A stretch of 64,000 nt of DNA, from positions 124,001-188,000 of the forward strand of contig JACKIL010000005.1 in assembly GCA_020638525.1 (NCBI GenBank), in the 5' to 3' direction. Within the stretch, counting starts at the first letter, position 1. Each line of letters opens with the position of its first letter. This document shows, one piece after another, positions 26,781 to 34,925 of the stretch. This DNA comes from Caulobacterales bacterium. GTDB taxonomy: Bacteria; Pseudomonadota; Alphaproteobacteria; Caulobacterales; Parvularculaceae. Position numbers and translations under genes: made by a program. The notes beneath the pieces are model-generated. The model did no database searches, had not been told where the DNA came from, and saw nothing but the letters and a program-made list of their open reading frames with translations.

Positions 26781-28262
26781 CTATTCCGAGGCGGCGTCGA
26801 GCGCCGCCGCAAGTTCGGCTTCCCTGCCGTAATATTTCGCGCGGTCCCAGAAGGCGGGACGCGCAATACCCGTCGCCCGGTGCTTGCCGATGATGCGCCC
26901 GTGCTCATCCTCGCCGTCGATCTCGAAGACGATGAGATCCTGCGTGATGATGGTGTCGCCCTCGGTGCCGAGCACTTCGGTGATGTGCGTGATGCGGCGC
27001 GAACCGTCGCGAAGGCGCGCGGCCTGAATGACGATGTCGATCGAGCCGACGATCATTTCACGGATCGTTTTCGAAGGCAGGTTGTAGCCGCCCATGGTGA
27101 TCATCGATTCCACACGCTGCAGACCTTCGCGCGGGCTGTTGGCGTGGAGCGTTCCCATCGAGCCGTCGTGGCCGGTGTTCATCGCCTGCAGAAGGTCGAA
27201 GGCTTCAGGGCCCCTGACCTCGCCGACGATGATGCGTTCAGGACGCATCCGCAGACAGTTCTTGACGAGGTCGCGCATCGTCACTTCGCCCTGGCCTTCA
27301 AGGTTCGGCGGGCGCGTTTCGAGTCGCACGACGTGAGGCTGCTGCAGCTGAAGTTCGGCCGCGTCCTCGCAGGTGATGACGCGTTCATCGTGCTCGATGA
27401 AACCGGTCATACAGTTGAGGAGCGTCGTCTTGCCCGAACCCGTACCGCCAGAGATCAGCGTGTTGATGCGGCTCGCCCCGATGATTTCGAGCACTTTCGC
27501 GCCCTCAGGCGAGATGGACCCGAAATTGATCAGGTCCTGCATCCGCAGCTTGTCTTTTTTGAACTTACGAATGGTGAGCGCGGCGCCGTCGATCGCAAGC
27601 GGCGGCGCGATGACGTTGACGCGCGAACCGTCCGGCAAGCGCGCGTCGCAGATCGGCGAGGCTTCGTCGACGCGGCGGCCGACCTGGCTCACGATCCGCT
27701 GACAGATGTTCATCAGCTGCGCATTGTCGCGGAAGCGCACATTGGTCAGCTGAATCTTGCCGCCGACTTCGATGAAGACGCGGGAAGAGCCGTTGACCAT
27801 GATATCGGCGATGTCGTCGCGTGCGAGCAGCGGCTCGAGCGGGCCGTAGCCGAGAACGTCGTTGCAGATGTCCTGCAGCAGGGATTCCTGCTCGGCGATC
27901 GACATCTGGACGTTCTTGATCGAGATAATCTCGTTGACGATGTCGCGAATTTCTTCAGCAGCCGACTCCGTGTCGAGCTGGCCGAGCTGCGACAGATCGA
28001 TGGTGTCGATCAGCGCATTGAAGATCATCGTCTTCGTCTTGAAATACTCGTCAGAGCGCCCGCCGACCTCGATCGGCTCCATGGCCTTGGCCGGCGCAGC
28101 GACGCGCGGCGGCACGGCCGCAGCGGCCTTTTGCGGCGCTTTTTGCGGCGCCGACTGCGCAGGTTTCGGCTGCGGCGCAGGGCTGGCCGGCTTTGCGGCT
28201 TTCGGCTTCTGCGCGGCTGATTCTGCCGGCTTTGGCGCCTCTGCTGTTCTGCGTCCGAACAT
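26781..28262 (-). CDS. cpaF: Tad pilus secretion ATPase CpaF/TadA
   Basis: This 493-residue VirB11-type hexameric ATPase powers Flp pilus extension, and in some species also retraction. After about 60 Pro/Ala/Lys-rich residues comes the N-terminal domain, then Walker A GGTGSGKTTLLNCM at about residues 270-283, the Asp box, Walker B in IIVGEVRGPEAFDLLQAM, and the His box GSMGTLHANSP. The start ATG follows cpaE by 26 nt. The long N-terminal linker is typical for alphaproteobacterial CpaF. Confidence 0.96.
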   Translation of the reverse strand: MFGRRTAEAPKPAESAAQKPKAAKPASPAPQPKPAQSAPQKAPQKAAAAVPPRVAAPAKAMEPIEVGGRSDEYFKTKTMIFNALIDTIDLSQLGQLDTESAAEEIRDIVNEIISIKNVQMSIAEQESLLQDICNDVLGYGPLEPLLARDDIADIMVNGSSRVFIEVGGKIQLTNVRFRDNAQLMNICQRIVSQVGRRVDEASPICDARLPDGSRVNVIAPPLAIDGAALTIRKFKKDKLRMQDLINFGSISPEGAKVLEIIGASRINTLISGGTGSGKTTLLNCMTGFIEHDERVITCEDAAELQLQQPHVVRLETRPPNLEGQGEVTMRDLVKNCLRMRPERIIVGEVRGPEAFDLLQAMNTGHDGSMGTLHANSPREGLQRVESMITMGGYNLPSKTIREMIVGSIDIVIQAARLRDGSRRITHITEVLGTEGDTIITQDLIVFEIDGEDEHGRIIGKHRATGIARPAFWDRAKYYGREAELAAALDAASE

Positions 28263-28288
28263 TTGTTACTTCCGTTTCCTGGAGACTC

Positions 28289-29998
28289 TTACTTCCGGTT
28301 CTTGAAAAGGCTCGCGAGATCGAAGCGGGACTTGGCCGCCGTCGCCTCGGTGCGTCCAAGAACGCGGGCGGAAATATCGCGCAGGTTCTGCGCGGCTTTG
28401 GATTTCGCGCCGACTTCGAAGATCGGCGCAGCATTCGTCGCGGCCGCATGGAAGAGCTGCGGCTCCCAGTGAAACACGGCGGCGGGCTTGAGGCCCACAT
28501 GCTCGTGATACTGGTCGGGCTGCACGGACGAGACCTTCGGATCGAACTTGTTGATCACGAGCACCGGCGCCGAGTCGTTCGGGCGCGCGCCCGAGATGAT
28601 GTCGACGAGGTTTTTCGTGTTGCGGAACGAAGCAAGGTCAGGCGCGGCCGTGATGACGATTTCGTCCGCTGTCTGAAGAAGGCGGCGCGCCCAGCTCGTC
28701 CAGATATGCGGGACGTCGATGATGATTGTCGGCGCAGCGGCGCGCACGACGTCGATGACCGTCTCGAACGCCTGATCGTCGATCGAATAATCGCGATCGA
28801 GAAGATTCGGCGCCGTGAAGAGGCTCAGGCGATCGGTATGCTTTTGCAGCAGGCGATCGAGCAGCACGTCGTCGAGACGCTCCGGCGAGGAAAGCGCTTC
28901 GATAAGGCCCGAGGTCGGGTCCTGTTCGAAGTCGAGGCTCGCCGTGCCGAACGGCAGGTCGAGGTCGAGAATGATCGTGTCGGACTTGTGCTCTTCGGCC
29001 GTGCACCAGGCGACATTGTGCGCCATCGTCGACGACCCGACGCCGCCGCGCGCGCCGACGAAAGCGATCGTCTTGCCGATCGGCGGCGCCGACGGGTCGA
29101 CGTAAAGCGTCGCAATCGTCTTGATGAGCTGCAGGGGCGAACGCGGACGAACGAGATATTCGCTGATGCCCTGGCGCATGAGTTCGCGATAGAGCGCGAT
29201 GTCGTTGACGCGGCCGATGATGACGACCTTGGTCGACGGGTCGCACACTTCCGCAAGCTGGGCGAGTTGCGCGAAAAGCTGCGGGCCGCCCTCAGTCGTC
29301 TCGAGAATGATGAGGTTCGGCGTCGTCGCCGTGTGGAAATGGTCGATCGCTTTCGGCAGACCGCCCATGTGCATGGTGATGTGCGCCTTGGCGAGACGGC
29401 GGTCGACCGACGCCTGCTCAAGCAGCGCGGTCGTTTCCGGCGTTTCGCAGAACGCATGGATCGCAATGCGCGGAACCGGGCGGTAGTCGACTTCCTCTTC
29501 TTCGGCGGCGACGACTGCGCCGTATTCTTCATCGAATTCTTCAGGAAGGGATTCGCTCGCTTTCACGACGGCGCCTTGCGGCTGCGCCGTGAGCGGAGCT
29601 TCCTCTTCCGCCGGCTCCTCGTCCGTCAGCGGCTGGGCGGTGACGGCATGCGCGCCGAGAGTTTGCGCGGCCGCGGCGAAGTCTTCGCCAAGGCTGAAAT
29701 CGTCCGCATCGCTCGCGGCCTCTTCCGTTTCCTCTTCGCCGAGAAGTCCAAGCTCTTCCTCGAGCAGCGCTTCTTCGTCGAAGTCTTCTTCGCCGAGCGC
29801 GGCGAGTTCTTCGTCCGAGAGCTCTTCATCGAGCCAGGCGTCATCTTCAGGCAGGTCCTCGAAGGAGTCGTCCTCTTCCTCGCCGAGCTGGGGCTTGGCG
29901 ACGAGCGGGCCTCCGTCCGGACCAAGCCGCGCAGCGGACTTGGCGACGCCCTCGTCATCGTCCTCGTGGTCGATGGCGGGTTCAAGAGCCTTGTTCAT
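28289..29998 (-). CDS. cpaE: Tad pilus localisation protein CpaE/TadZ
   Basis: This 569-residue protein has three parts: a very acidic, low-complexity N-terminus of about 150 residues, a receiver-like domain, and a ParA/MinD-like ATPase domain. The deviant Walker A reads VGARGGVGSSTMAHN at about residue 312, with Arg where MinD proteins have the signature Lys and Ser in place of the P-loop Lys. CpaE homologues place the pilus machine at the cell pole. The acidic tail is unusually long compared with Caulobacter CpaE as I recall it. Confidence 0.92.
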   Translation of the reverse strand: MNKALEPAIDHEDDDEGVAKSAARLGPDGGPLVAKPQLGEEEDDSFEDLPEDDAWLDEELSDEELAALGEEDFDEEALLEEELGLLGEEETEEAASDADDFSLGEDFAAAAQTLGAHAVTAQPLTDEEPAEEEAPLTAQPQGAVVKASESLPEEFDEEYGAVVAAEEEEVDYRPVPRIAIHAFCETPETTALLEQASVDRRLAKAHITMHMGGLPKAIDHFHTATTPNLIILETTEGGPQLFAQLAQLAEVCDPSTKVVIIGRVNDIALYRELMRQGISEYLVRPRSPLQLIKTIATLYVDPSAPPIGKTIAFVGARGGVGSSTMAHNVAWCTAEEHKSDTIILDLDLPFGTASLDFEQDPTSGLIEALSSPERLDDVLLDRLLQKHTDRLSLFTAPNLLDRDYSIDDQAFETVIDVVRAAAPTIIIDVPHIWTSWARRLLQTADEIVITAAPDLASFRNTKNLVDIISGARPNDSAPVLVINKFDPKVSSVQPDQYHEHVGLKPAAVFHWEPQLFHAAATNAAPIFEVGAKSKAAQNLRDISARVLGRTEATAAKSRFDLASLFKNRK

Positions 29999-30044
29999 GG
30001 TCTTCTCCTAAAGCCCTGCACGCAGCGAGAGCACTACTCGCGCG

Positions 30045-30722
30045 CTATTCAGCAATTTGCGACTTGATGTTGTTGTCAGTTTCGGAAACCGTCACAGCGC
30101 CTTCGCGATACGCCTGGACGCCGCGGATGCGCGCCGTCGAATCCGGCGGGGTCTCGTCAGCCGGCGCGATCAGATCATGCGGATCGGCGAGCATCGCGGC
30201 GATGTTGTTCTGAGTCGCGCAACCGAAGTTCGGCGTGTGCATGTTCGCATAATCGCGCGCCTTGACGCCCGCCCAGACGCCGCACGCGCTCGGCGTTGCG
30301 ACATAGTGCGTGTACGAAACGATGAGCTTGGTGCCGCGATCGTCCGCGGCGCGATAGCTCGAGCCGGTGATGTCGGACCAGGCGACGCCGATCTCGTTGA
30401 GATATTTGCGCACGTCCGACGCGGTCTCCTGACCGTCGAAGTCATCGCTGGTGCCCGAAGGCGCGGTGACCGTGAGGGGCCCATGGCCGTTCGTCAGATA
30501 AGAGTCGGCGAAGGCGCGAAGGCGGGCCTTGTCGACCGAGGTGAGCTCTTTCGTCGACCGATCGAGATCGATCGTCAGCGTGACGGTCTGCGAGTCGACG
30601 GAGATCGGATGCTCTTCAGCGACGGTCATCGCCTGGTCGCGCCCGTTCCACGCGCCGGCGCAGCCGGCGGCGAGCGCCGCGATCGAAGCCATCAAGGAGA
30701 GTCTCAATGCTGTTCTGGTCAT
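30045..30722 (-). CDS. cpaD: Tad pilus assembly lipoprotein CpaD
   Basis: This 225-residue lipoprotein has a leader ending in LAAGC (Cys21), followed by the CpaD domain with the conserved C-terminal part NFGCATQNNIAAMLADPHDL. CpaD proteins are needed for stability or placement of the outer-membrane secretin. It sits between cpaC and cpaE, 12 nt downstream of cpaC. No other identity is likely. Confidence 0.93.
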   Translation of the reverse strand: MTRTALRLSLMASIAALAAGCAGAWNGRDQAMTVAEEHPISVDSQTVTLTIDLDRSTKELTSVDKARLRAFADSYLTNGHGPLTVTAPSGTSDDFDGQETASDVRKYLNEIGVAWSDITGSSYRAADDRGTKLIVSYTHYVATPSACGVWAGVKARDYANMHTPNFGCATQNNIAAMLADPHDLIAPADETPPDSTARIRGVQAYREGAVTVSETDNNIKSQIAE

Positions 30723-30734
30723 GGCGCGTGCTTT

Positions 30735-32201
30735 CTAATCGAGGATGAAACCAAGGGGCCCTTGCAGGGTTTTCTCCTGCGCGGCCGAGCCGGCGAGGCC
30801 GTAAGTCGCGATAACCTTGCCGAGAAGGATCGCCTGCAGGTCGGAGGCGGGCGCCATGCCGCGCGCCGGGTCCGTCAGCTCGCTCTCATGAGCGGCGTCG
30901 ACGAGGTAAGGCGTCACGATGATGACGAGTTCCGTCTCGCTGTTCTGGAAGTCGCGGCTGCGGAAGAGCTGGCCGAGGATCGGCGCATCTTTCAGGCCCG
31001 GCACGCCCTCGACCGTCGAGCGCATGTCTTCCTGAAGAAGGCCGGCCATGACGAGGCTGCCGCCGGAAGGAAGTTCGACCGTCGTGTTGGCGCGGCGCAC
31101 CGACAGGCCCGGAATGGTGAGGTTGCCAGTCGAGATAAGCTCGCCAGTCGTCGGGTCGATCGTGAAGGCGCCCGGCACGAGGAACGCGTTCTCGGACGTC
31201 ACTTCGCTCACTTCCGTGTCGATCTTCAGGCTGATGCGGCCTTTGTCGAGCACGAGCGGGGTGAAGCCGAGGCCCACGCCGAACTGCTTGAATTCGATGG
31301 TGATGCCGTTGTCATCCTGACCGACCGGCACCGGGAATTCGCCGCCCGCGAGGAACTTCGCGGACTCGCCCGAAACGGCGGTGAGGTTCGGCTCGGCGAG
31401 GATGCGGATGACGCCGGTCGATTCAAGCGCCTCGAACGTCAGATTGAGTTCTTCAAGGTCGCCAATATTCGTCCGCGTGCCGCCTGCCGTGAGGCCGCCG
31501 GCCGCGCCGATCGCATTCGCCGAAGCGAATTGCAGCGCGGTCTTGTTGAGCTGGATCGTGCCGTCATGCGTGATGCCGAGTTGCTTGATGAGCTGGCGCT
31601 GCATCTCGACGATGCGCACTTTCAGCATGACCTGTTCTTTTTCGCGCGCGGCGATCATCGAGACGACCTTGGTCGGGTCGCCGATGAAACGGCCCGCGAT
31701 GTCGGCGGCGTTCGCGGCTTGCACGCTTGTTTGCGCGGTGCCGCGAAGAACGACGTTGTCATTGACGGCCTCAGCGACGATGCGCGTATCCGGCATCAGG
31801 CGCGAGATGAGGCTCGTCAGCGCATCGACGTCGCGCTCGACCTGGATTTCGAGATTGAGGATCTGGCGCCCGTTCGCGTCGAAGAAGAAAGCGTTCGTCT
31901 GGCCGACCGAGAGGCCGAGCAGGTAAACGCGGCGCGGCGAGCGCACGACCGCGTCGACGACACTCGGCTGCGAGACCAGCACGTCGGAAGCAGCTTGCGG
32001 CAGTTCGACGATCGCCGCCTTGTTGAGCGGCAACACGATGCTTTTCGACACCTCGCTCGTCCCGCCAAGATCGATCGACGGCTGGCGCACGCCGCGCTGG
32101 GCGCTCGCCGGAGACGCCGCCGCAAAGGCGAGCATGACAACGGCGGCGATTCCTGCTGCGCGTCCCGCGAAGGCGGCGGCTTTGTTGAATGTGGGCGTCA
32201 T
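30735..32201 (-). CDS. cpaC: Tad pilus outer-membrane secretin CpaC/RcpA
   Basis: This secretin of about 488 residues forms the outer-membrane channel for the Flp pilus. A signal peptide (cleavage near ASAQRG) is followed by the pilus N-domain (IVLPLNKAAIVELP, RVYLLGLSVGQTNAFFFD), BON-like modules, and the secretin domain with VPVGQDD, a conserved beta region and TELVIIVTPYLVDA. I chose the ATG at 32199-32201, which has AGGGG 6 nt upstream; ATGs at 32207 and 32222 are alternatives. Confidence 0.94.
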   Translation of the reverse strand: MTPTFNKAAAFAGRAAGIAAVVMLAFAAASPASAQRGVRQPSIDLGGTSEVSKSIVLPLNKAAIVELPQAASDVLVSQPSVVDAVVRSPRRVYLLGLSVGQTNAFFFDANGRQILNLEIQVERDVDALTSLISRLMPDTRIVAEAVNDNVVLRGTAQTSVQAANAADIAGRFIGDPTKVVSMIAAREKEQVMLKVRIVEMQRQLIKQLGITHDGTIQLNKTALQFASANAIGAAGGLTAGGTRTNIGDLEELNLTFEALESTGVIRILAEPNLTAVSGESAKFLAGGEFPVPVGQDDNGITIEFKQFGVGLGFTPLVLDKGRISLKIDTEVSEVTSENAFLVPGAFTIDPTTGELISTGNLTIPGLSVRRANTTVELPSGGSLVMAGLLQEDMRSTVEGVPGLKDAPILGQLFRSRDFQNSETELVIIVTPYLVDAAHESELTDPARGMAPASDLQAILLGKVIATYGLAGSAAQEKTLQGPLGFILD

Positions 32202-32226
32202 TTTCATCCCCTGATCGCGCATGGTG

Positions 32227-32973
32227 TTAGGAGCGGCCGTAACGGATGACCGTCACGTCGGAAGATTTCTTGGTGTTGCTGTCGACTTCGCCTTCCGGCT
32301 GGAAGACGCTTCGGAGCGCAAGGCTGACCTCGCCGCCCTGACGCGCGTTGACGAAGGATTCCGCGTCTTGCGGCGAGAATTCGAGCGTAACGGTCGCGCT
32401 TGCGATGTTCGCGGCTTCCGGCGTTTCCTGATAGGTCGCGTCAACGGCGAGAACGCGGACGTTCTCGAAGATGGTGCGCGTGCGCGCCATGCCGCGGCGA
32501 TCGCTTTCCGTAAACAGAACATCGACGCGGTCGCCCGGAAGAATGAAGCCGCCAGCCGCCGTCTCTGCCGACACGCGCTGCGTGATCGCGCGCATGCCAG
32601 GCGTCAGGATCGCGGCCATGAGGCCGGAAGAACCGACGCGAACGATTTTCGCTTCGATGATCGGCTCGCCTGCCACAATGAGCGTGCGCGCGACAGCGCC
32701 GTTGAGATCTTCCTGCGTGCTTTCGCCGGATTCGACGATATAGCTTTCCGAAAGCGCTTTCTCGGGCCAGGAGATCCATTTCGTCGCATCGACGCTGAGA
32801 CGTTCGCCCCGCTGGATGTCATGATCTGCGATCAGCACGCGAACGGTCTTTTCCTGGGCAGGTTCGACGATTTGCACCGGCGAGCTGATGGGCCCCCGGT
32901 TCATCATCAGGAAGAAGGCGACAGCGCCGGCCACAAGCGCGCCGCCAAGAACTGCTATACGGGTGACGTTCAT
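32227..32973 (-). CDS. cpaB: Tad pilus assembly protein CpaB/RcpC
   Basis: This protein of about 248 residues has one N-terminal membrane anchor (VLGGALVAGAVAFFLMM), an SAF domain (VLIADHDIQRGERLS) and a second conserved region (ILPGDRVDVLFTESDRRG). CpaB/RcpC is periplasmic and assists secretin function or pilus gating. I chose the ATG at 32971-32973 (MNVTRIAVLGG); an upstream frame to 33027 adds a basic stretch with no ribosome site. The cpaC frame begins about 25 nt downstream. Confidence 0.93.
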   Translation of the reverse strand: MNVTRIAVLGGALVAGAVAFFLMMNRGPISSPVQIVEPAQEKTVRVLIADHDIQRGERLSVDATKWISWPEKALSESYIVESGESTQEDLNGAVARTLIVAGEPIIEAKIVRVGSSGLMAAILTPGMRAITQRVSAETAAGGFILPGDRVDVLFTESDRRGMARTRTIFENVRVLAVDATYQETPEAANIASATVTLEFSPQDAESFVNARQGGEVSLALRSVFQPEGEVDSNTKKSSDVTVIRYGRS

Positions 32974-33066
32974 TTCGAACCTGCCTCGTTTTCTTTCGGA
33001 AGGCGCGTACTTAGCGCCCTGACCCATTGTGGGAAAAACTTCTCAAAACTCAGTTAACCGATCTTC

Positions 33067-33573
33067 TTAACCGCCGAACGCCAATTGAAATAAAGGCGTG
33101 TGCGGAAAACTGAGGAGACCGCCAGCGGCGATCGCGACAGCGTAAGGGATGTCTTTGGGCTTCTGATGGAGGCGCATGACCCACGGCGCCTGGGCGTAGA
33201 TCGGCAGCGCCGGCGTCTTGCGGAAAAGCAGAAGCGCGGCGGCGAGAACGGCGCCCGAAAAGGCCATATTGACGAGGAAAAGCGGGGCTGCGGAGAGCCC
33301 GATCCACGGCGCGATCGCCGCGATGAGCTTGGCGTCGCCGCCGCCGAGAATCCGCATGGCGAAGAGGCCGAAACCGATTGTGAGCGCCGCGCCGGCGAGC
33401 AGCAGGCCTTCAAGCATCTCGCTTGCGCCCGCGCCAAAAGCCGCGCCTGCAGCGAAATACGCGCAGAAGAGCGTAATGGCGATCCAGTTAGGAATCTTGA
33501 ATTCGTAAAGATCGTTCGCGGCCGCTATGATGAGCGCCGCCGGAAAAACAGAAAGCACGATGAGAGACGCCAC
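33067..33573 (-). CDS. cpaA: Tad prepilin peptidase CpaA/TadV
   Basis: This 168-residue A24 aspartic protease cleaves the leader of Flp prepilin. The two catalytic Asp residues are visible, in AANDLYEFKIPN and in the classic GGGDAKL. Five or six membrane helices are predicted by eye. The start is GTG at 33571-33573 with GGAG upstream; no ATG is available. A CtrA-like box lies about 45-60 nt upstream, suggesting a second promoter for cpaA onwards after the pilin terminator. Confidence 0.93.
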   Translation of the reverse strand: MASLIVLSVFPAALIIAAANDLYEFKIPNWIAITLFCAYFAAGAAFGAGASEMLEGLLLAGAALTIGFGLFAMRILGGGDAKLIAAIAPWIGLSAAPLFLVNMAFSGAVLAAALLLFRKTPALPIYAQAPWVMRLHQKPKDIPYAVAIAAGGLLSFPHTPLFQLAFGG

Positions 33574-33617
33574 GCCCGGTACTCCAGTCGCTGATCAAGC
33601 GAAGCTAGGCGAGCGGC

Positions 33618-33633
33618 GTTAATTGTCCGTTAG
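33618..33633 (-). promoter_or_regulatory. CtrA-like box upstream of cpaA
   Basis: On the minus strand it reads CTAA-N7-TTAAC, one mismatch from consensus. It lies 45-60 nt before the cpaA GTG and after the pilin terminator, where a separate operon promoter is expected. Confidence 0.5.
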
Positions 33634-33656
33634 ACATGCGCTGAAAATCAGAAAAC

Positions 33657-33684
33657 AAAAAAAGGGAGGCGCAAACGGCCTCCC
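33657..33684 (-). terminator. Intrinsic terminator after flp pilin
   Basis: Read on the minus strand: GGGAGGC, a 7-nt loop, GCCTCCC, then seven T. The stem is 7 bp (33664-33670 with 33678-33684) and follows the pilin stop by about 30 nt. It would keep abundant pilin mRNA separate from the cpaA operon, with partial read-through possible. Confidence 0.88.
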
Positions 33685-33715
33685 TTCTTTCTTCGGTTTC
33701 GAAGCAGCGCCGAAC

Positions 33716-33877
33716 TTAGAGCGCGCTGTTGATTTCCGAGAACGTCGTCGACAGGTTCGTGCCGACGGCTTTAACCATCGCGATGATGGCGACGGCGATG
33801 AGCGCCGCGATCAGGCCGTATTCGATAGCCGTGGCGCCGTCTTCGTCTTTGAAAAACTTCGTGATCATTTTCGTCAT
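33716..33877 (-). CDS. Flp family type IVb pilin
   Basis: This 53-residue prepilin is the structural subunit of the Tad pilus. A short basic leader (MTKMITKFFKDEDG) ends in Gly14, followed by the Flp motif ATAIEYGLIAALIAVAI with Glu at +5 and Tyr at +6 of the mature chain. CpaA should cut after Gly14. The ATG at 33875-33877 has AGGAG 8 nt upstream; an upstream extension to 33940 is not translated in my view. A strong terminator follows. Confidence 0.95.
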   Translation of the reverse strand: MTKMITKFFKDEDGATAIEYGLIAALIAVAIIAMVKAVGTNLSTTFSEINSAL

Positions 33878-33937
33878 GAGTCGACTCCTGCTTACCCTAC
33901 TCGTTGCTTGCACCGTCGGAGCTTTGCGAGCCCCTGA

Positions 33938-33951
33938 CATAACGCATTATG
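33938..33951. promoter_or_regulatory. FNR-geometry dyad upstream of flp
   Basis: CATAA-N4-TTATG is a perfect 5-4-5 inverted repeat 61-74 nt upstream of the pilin ATG. The geometry is that of Crp/Fnr-family sites, and a Crp/Fnr-family gene lies next to it. The half-site differs from the FNR TTGAT. It is a candidate operator only. Confidence 0.3.
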
Positions 33952-34019
33952 CGAGAGAACAATTAAGAGTTCCTGAAGATTGCAGGAATATCCAAATTTT
34001 ATTCGTTTACGGAGTTATG

Positions 34020-34035
34020 GTAAATGGAATGTTAA
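34020..34035 (-). promoter_or_regulatory. CtrA-like box upstream of flp
   Basis: On the minus strand it reads TTAA-N7-TTTAC, one mismatch from consensus. It sits just after the stop codon of the Crp/Fnr gene, about 145-160 nt before the pilin ATG. In Caulobacter the pilin gene is under CtrA control, which makes this a sensible candidate. Confidence 0.45.
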
Positions 34036-34036
34036 A

Positions 34037-34762
34037 TCAGCGAGCAAGCGCGTTGAGCTGCGAAATATCATCGATGATGAGGCCGGGATAGTCGCGGCGC
34101 GCGACGCCTTCCTGAATGAGATGCGCGATCGCGCTAGCGGCGGCCGCCTCATCGGCATCAGCCTTTTCAGCAAGCTCGCGATGTTTCGGCATGCGCGCGA
34201 CGCGCCACGCGCCCGTTACGGCGTCGCGTTCGACAAACTCAAGGAGCGCTGCAAAAACGCGCCGTTCCGGCGAAAGGTCTTCCGGCGAAAGCTGCGAGCG
34301 TTCCATGACAAGCGCGCGCGCGAAATATTGAGCGAGAGCGCGCGTCAGCGCCGGGCGGCGCTGGAAAAGCTCCCGAAAGGCCTCCGCATCCAGCGTGACC
34401 ACATCGGCTTCTTCTTCGGCGGTCAGCGTCAGAAGCTCCGCTTGCGGATACTCCCCGCCCACCACAGCCTCAGCAAGGCCGAAGAACGCGTTGGCGCCGA
34501 ACTCTTCGATGTGCATCGCGCCGGTCGACGGATTGGCGAAGGCGGCCTTAACGCGGCCGCGCCAGACAAACAGAAACTCGCCGCCATCGAACTGGCCCGG
34601 CGAGAAAATCGTCTCGCCCGCTCCGTAATGACGATGCTCTCCGATCTGGCAGATGGACTTGATGGCGGGCGCCGGCAGGCCGGCGAAAGGAACCACTGAT
34701 GCGAGCGCGGACGAAAAGTCGCTCTTCGCTTCTTCGCTGGCGATTAGCTGCGTTGCGGACAT
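34037..34762 (-). CDS. Crp/Fnr-family cyclic-nucleotide-type regulator
   Basis: This protein of about 241 residues has an N-terminal cyclic-nucleotide-binding beta-barrel (about 25-140: AGETIFSPGQFDGGEFLFVW, HIEEFGANAFFGLAEAV) and a C-terminal region that should hold the winged helix (ERRVFAALLEFVE, KHRELAEKADAD, GLIIDDISQLNALA). The helix-turn-helix is divergent, and no FNR-type Fe-S cysteine cluster is seen. I chose the ATG at 34760-34762. It lies between the pilin gene and a divergent pilus-related gene, so it may regulate the Tad locus. Confidence 0.8.
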   Translation of the reverse strand: MSATQLIASEEAKSDFSSALASVVPFAGLPAPAIKSICQIGEHRHYGAGETIFSPGQFDGGEFLFVWRGRVKAAFANPSTGAMHIEEFGANAFFGLAEAVVGGEYPQAELLTLTAEEEADVVTLDAEAFRELFQRRPALTRALAQYFARALVMERSQLSPEDLSPERRVFAALLEFVERDAVTGAWRVARMPKHRELAEKADADEAAAASAIAHLIQEGVARRDYPGLIIDDISQLNALAR

Positions 34763-34866
34763 ATCAGGTCTCTCTTTGTGCGGCATTTATGCGCGCACGA
34801 GCTTAAGGCGGGGTAAAAGTGAAAATTGTTTCTTCGTAATTCAGCGCGAAAGCTTGAGCGACGTCG

Positions 34867-34882
34867 TTAAGCCTTCATTGAC
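34867..34882 (+). promoter_or_regulatory. CtrA-like box upstream of the secretin-N-domain protein
   Basis: TTAA-N7-TTGAC, one mismatch from consensus, located 43-59 nt before the ATG of the stand-alone pilus N-domain gene. TTGAC could also serve as the -35 hexamer. Confidence 0.45.
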
Positions 34883-34925
34883 CGCTCGAGACTATGGTCG
34901 TTTCAAAGTGAACGGGAATTGTCTC

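Noticed and set aside
25995..28220. Long open frame of 741 codons on the plus strand opposite tadB/cpaF
   Set aside because: Antisense to clearly recognised genes, Arg/Asp/His-rich composition typical of high-GC shadow frames, and no family resemblance.
30057..32249. Long open frame of 730 codons on the plus strand opposite cpaD/cpaC
   Set aside because: Same kind of high-GC antisense shadow; the minus-strand genes have clear signal peptides and domains.
33054..33071. TTAA pair near the cpaA end as a CtrA box
   Set aside because: The spacing between the half-sites is 9, not 7, and it lies at the stop codon of cpaA.
33878..33940. N-terminal extension of the Flp pilin to 33940
   Set aside because: The ribosome site fits the ATG at 33877, and prepilin leaders are short and basic, as in the shorter version.
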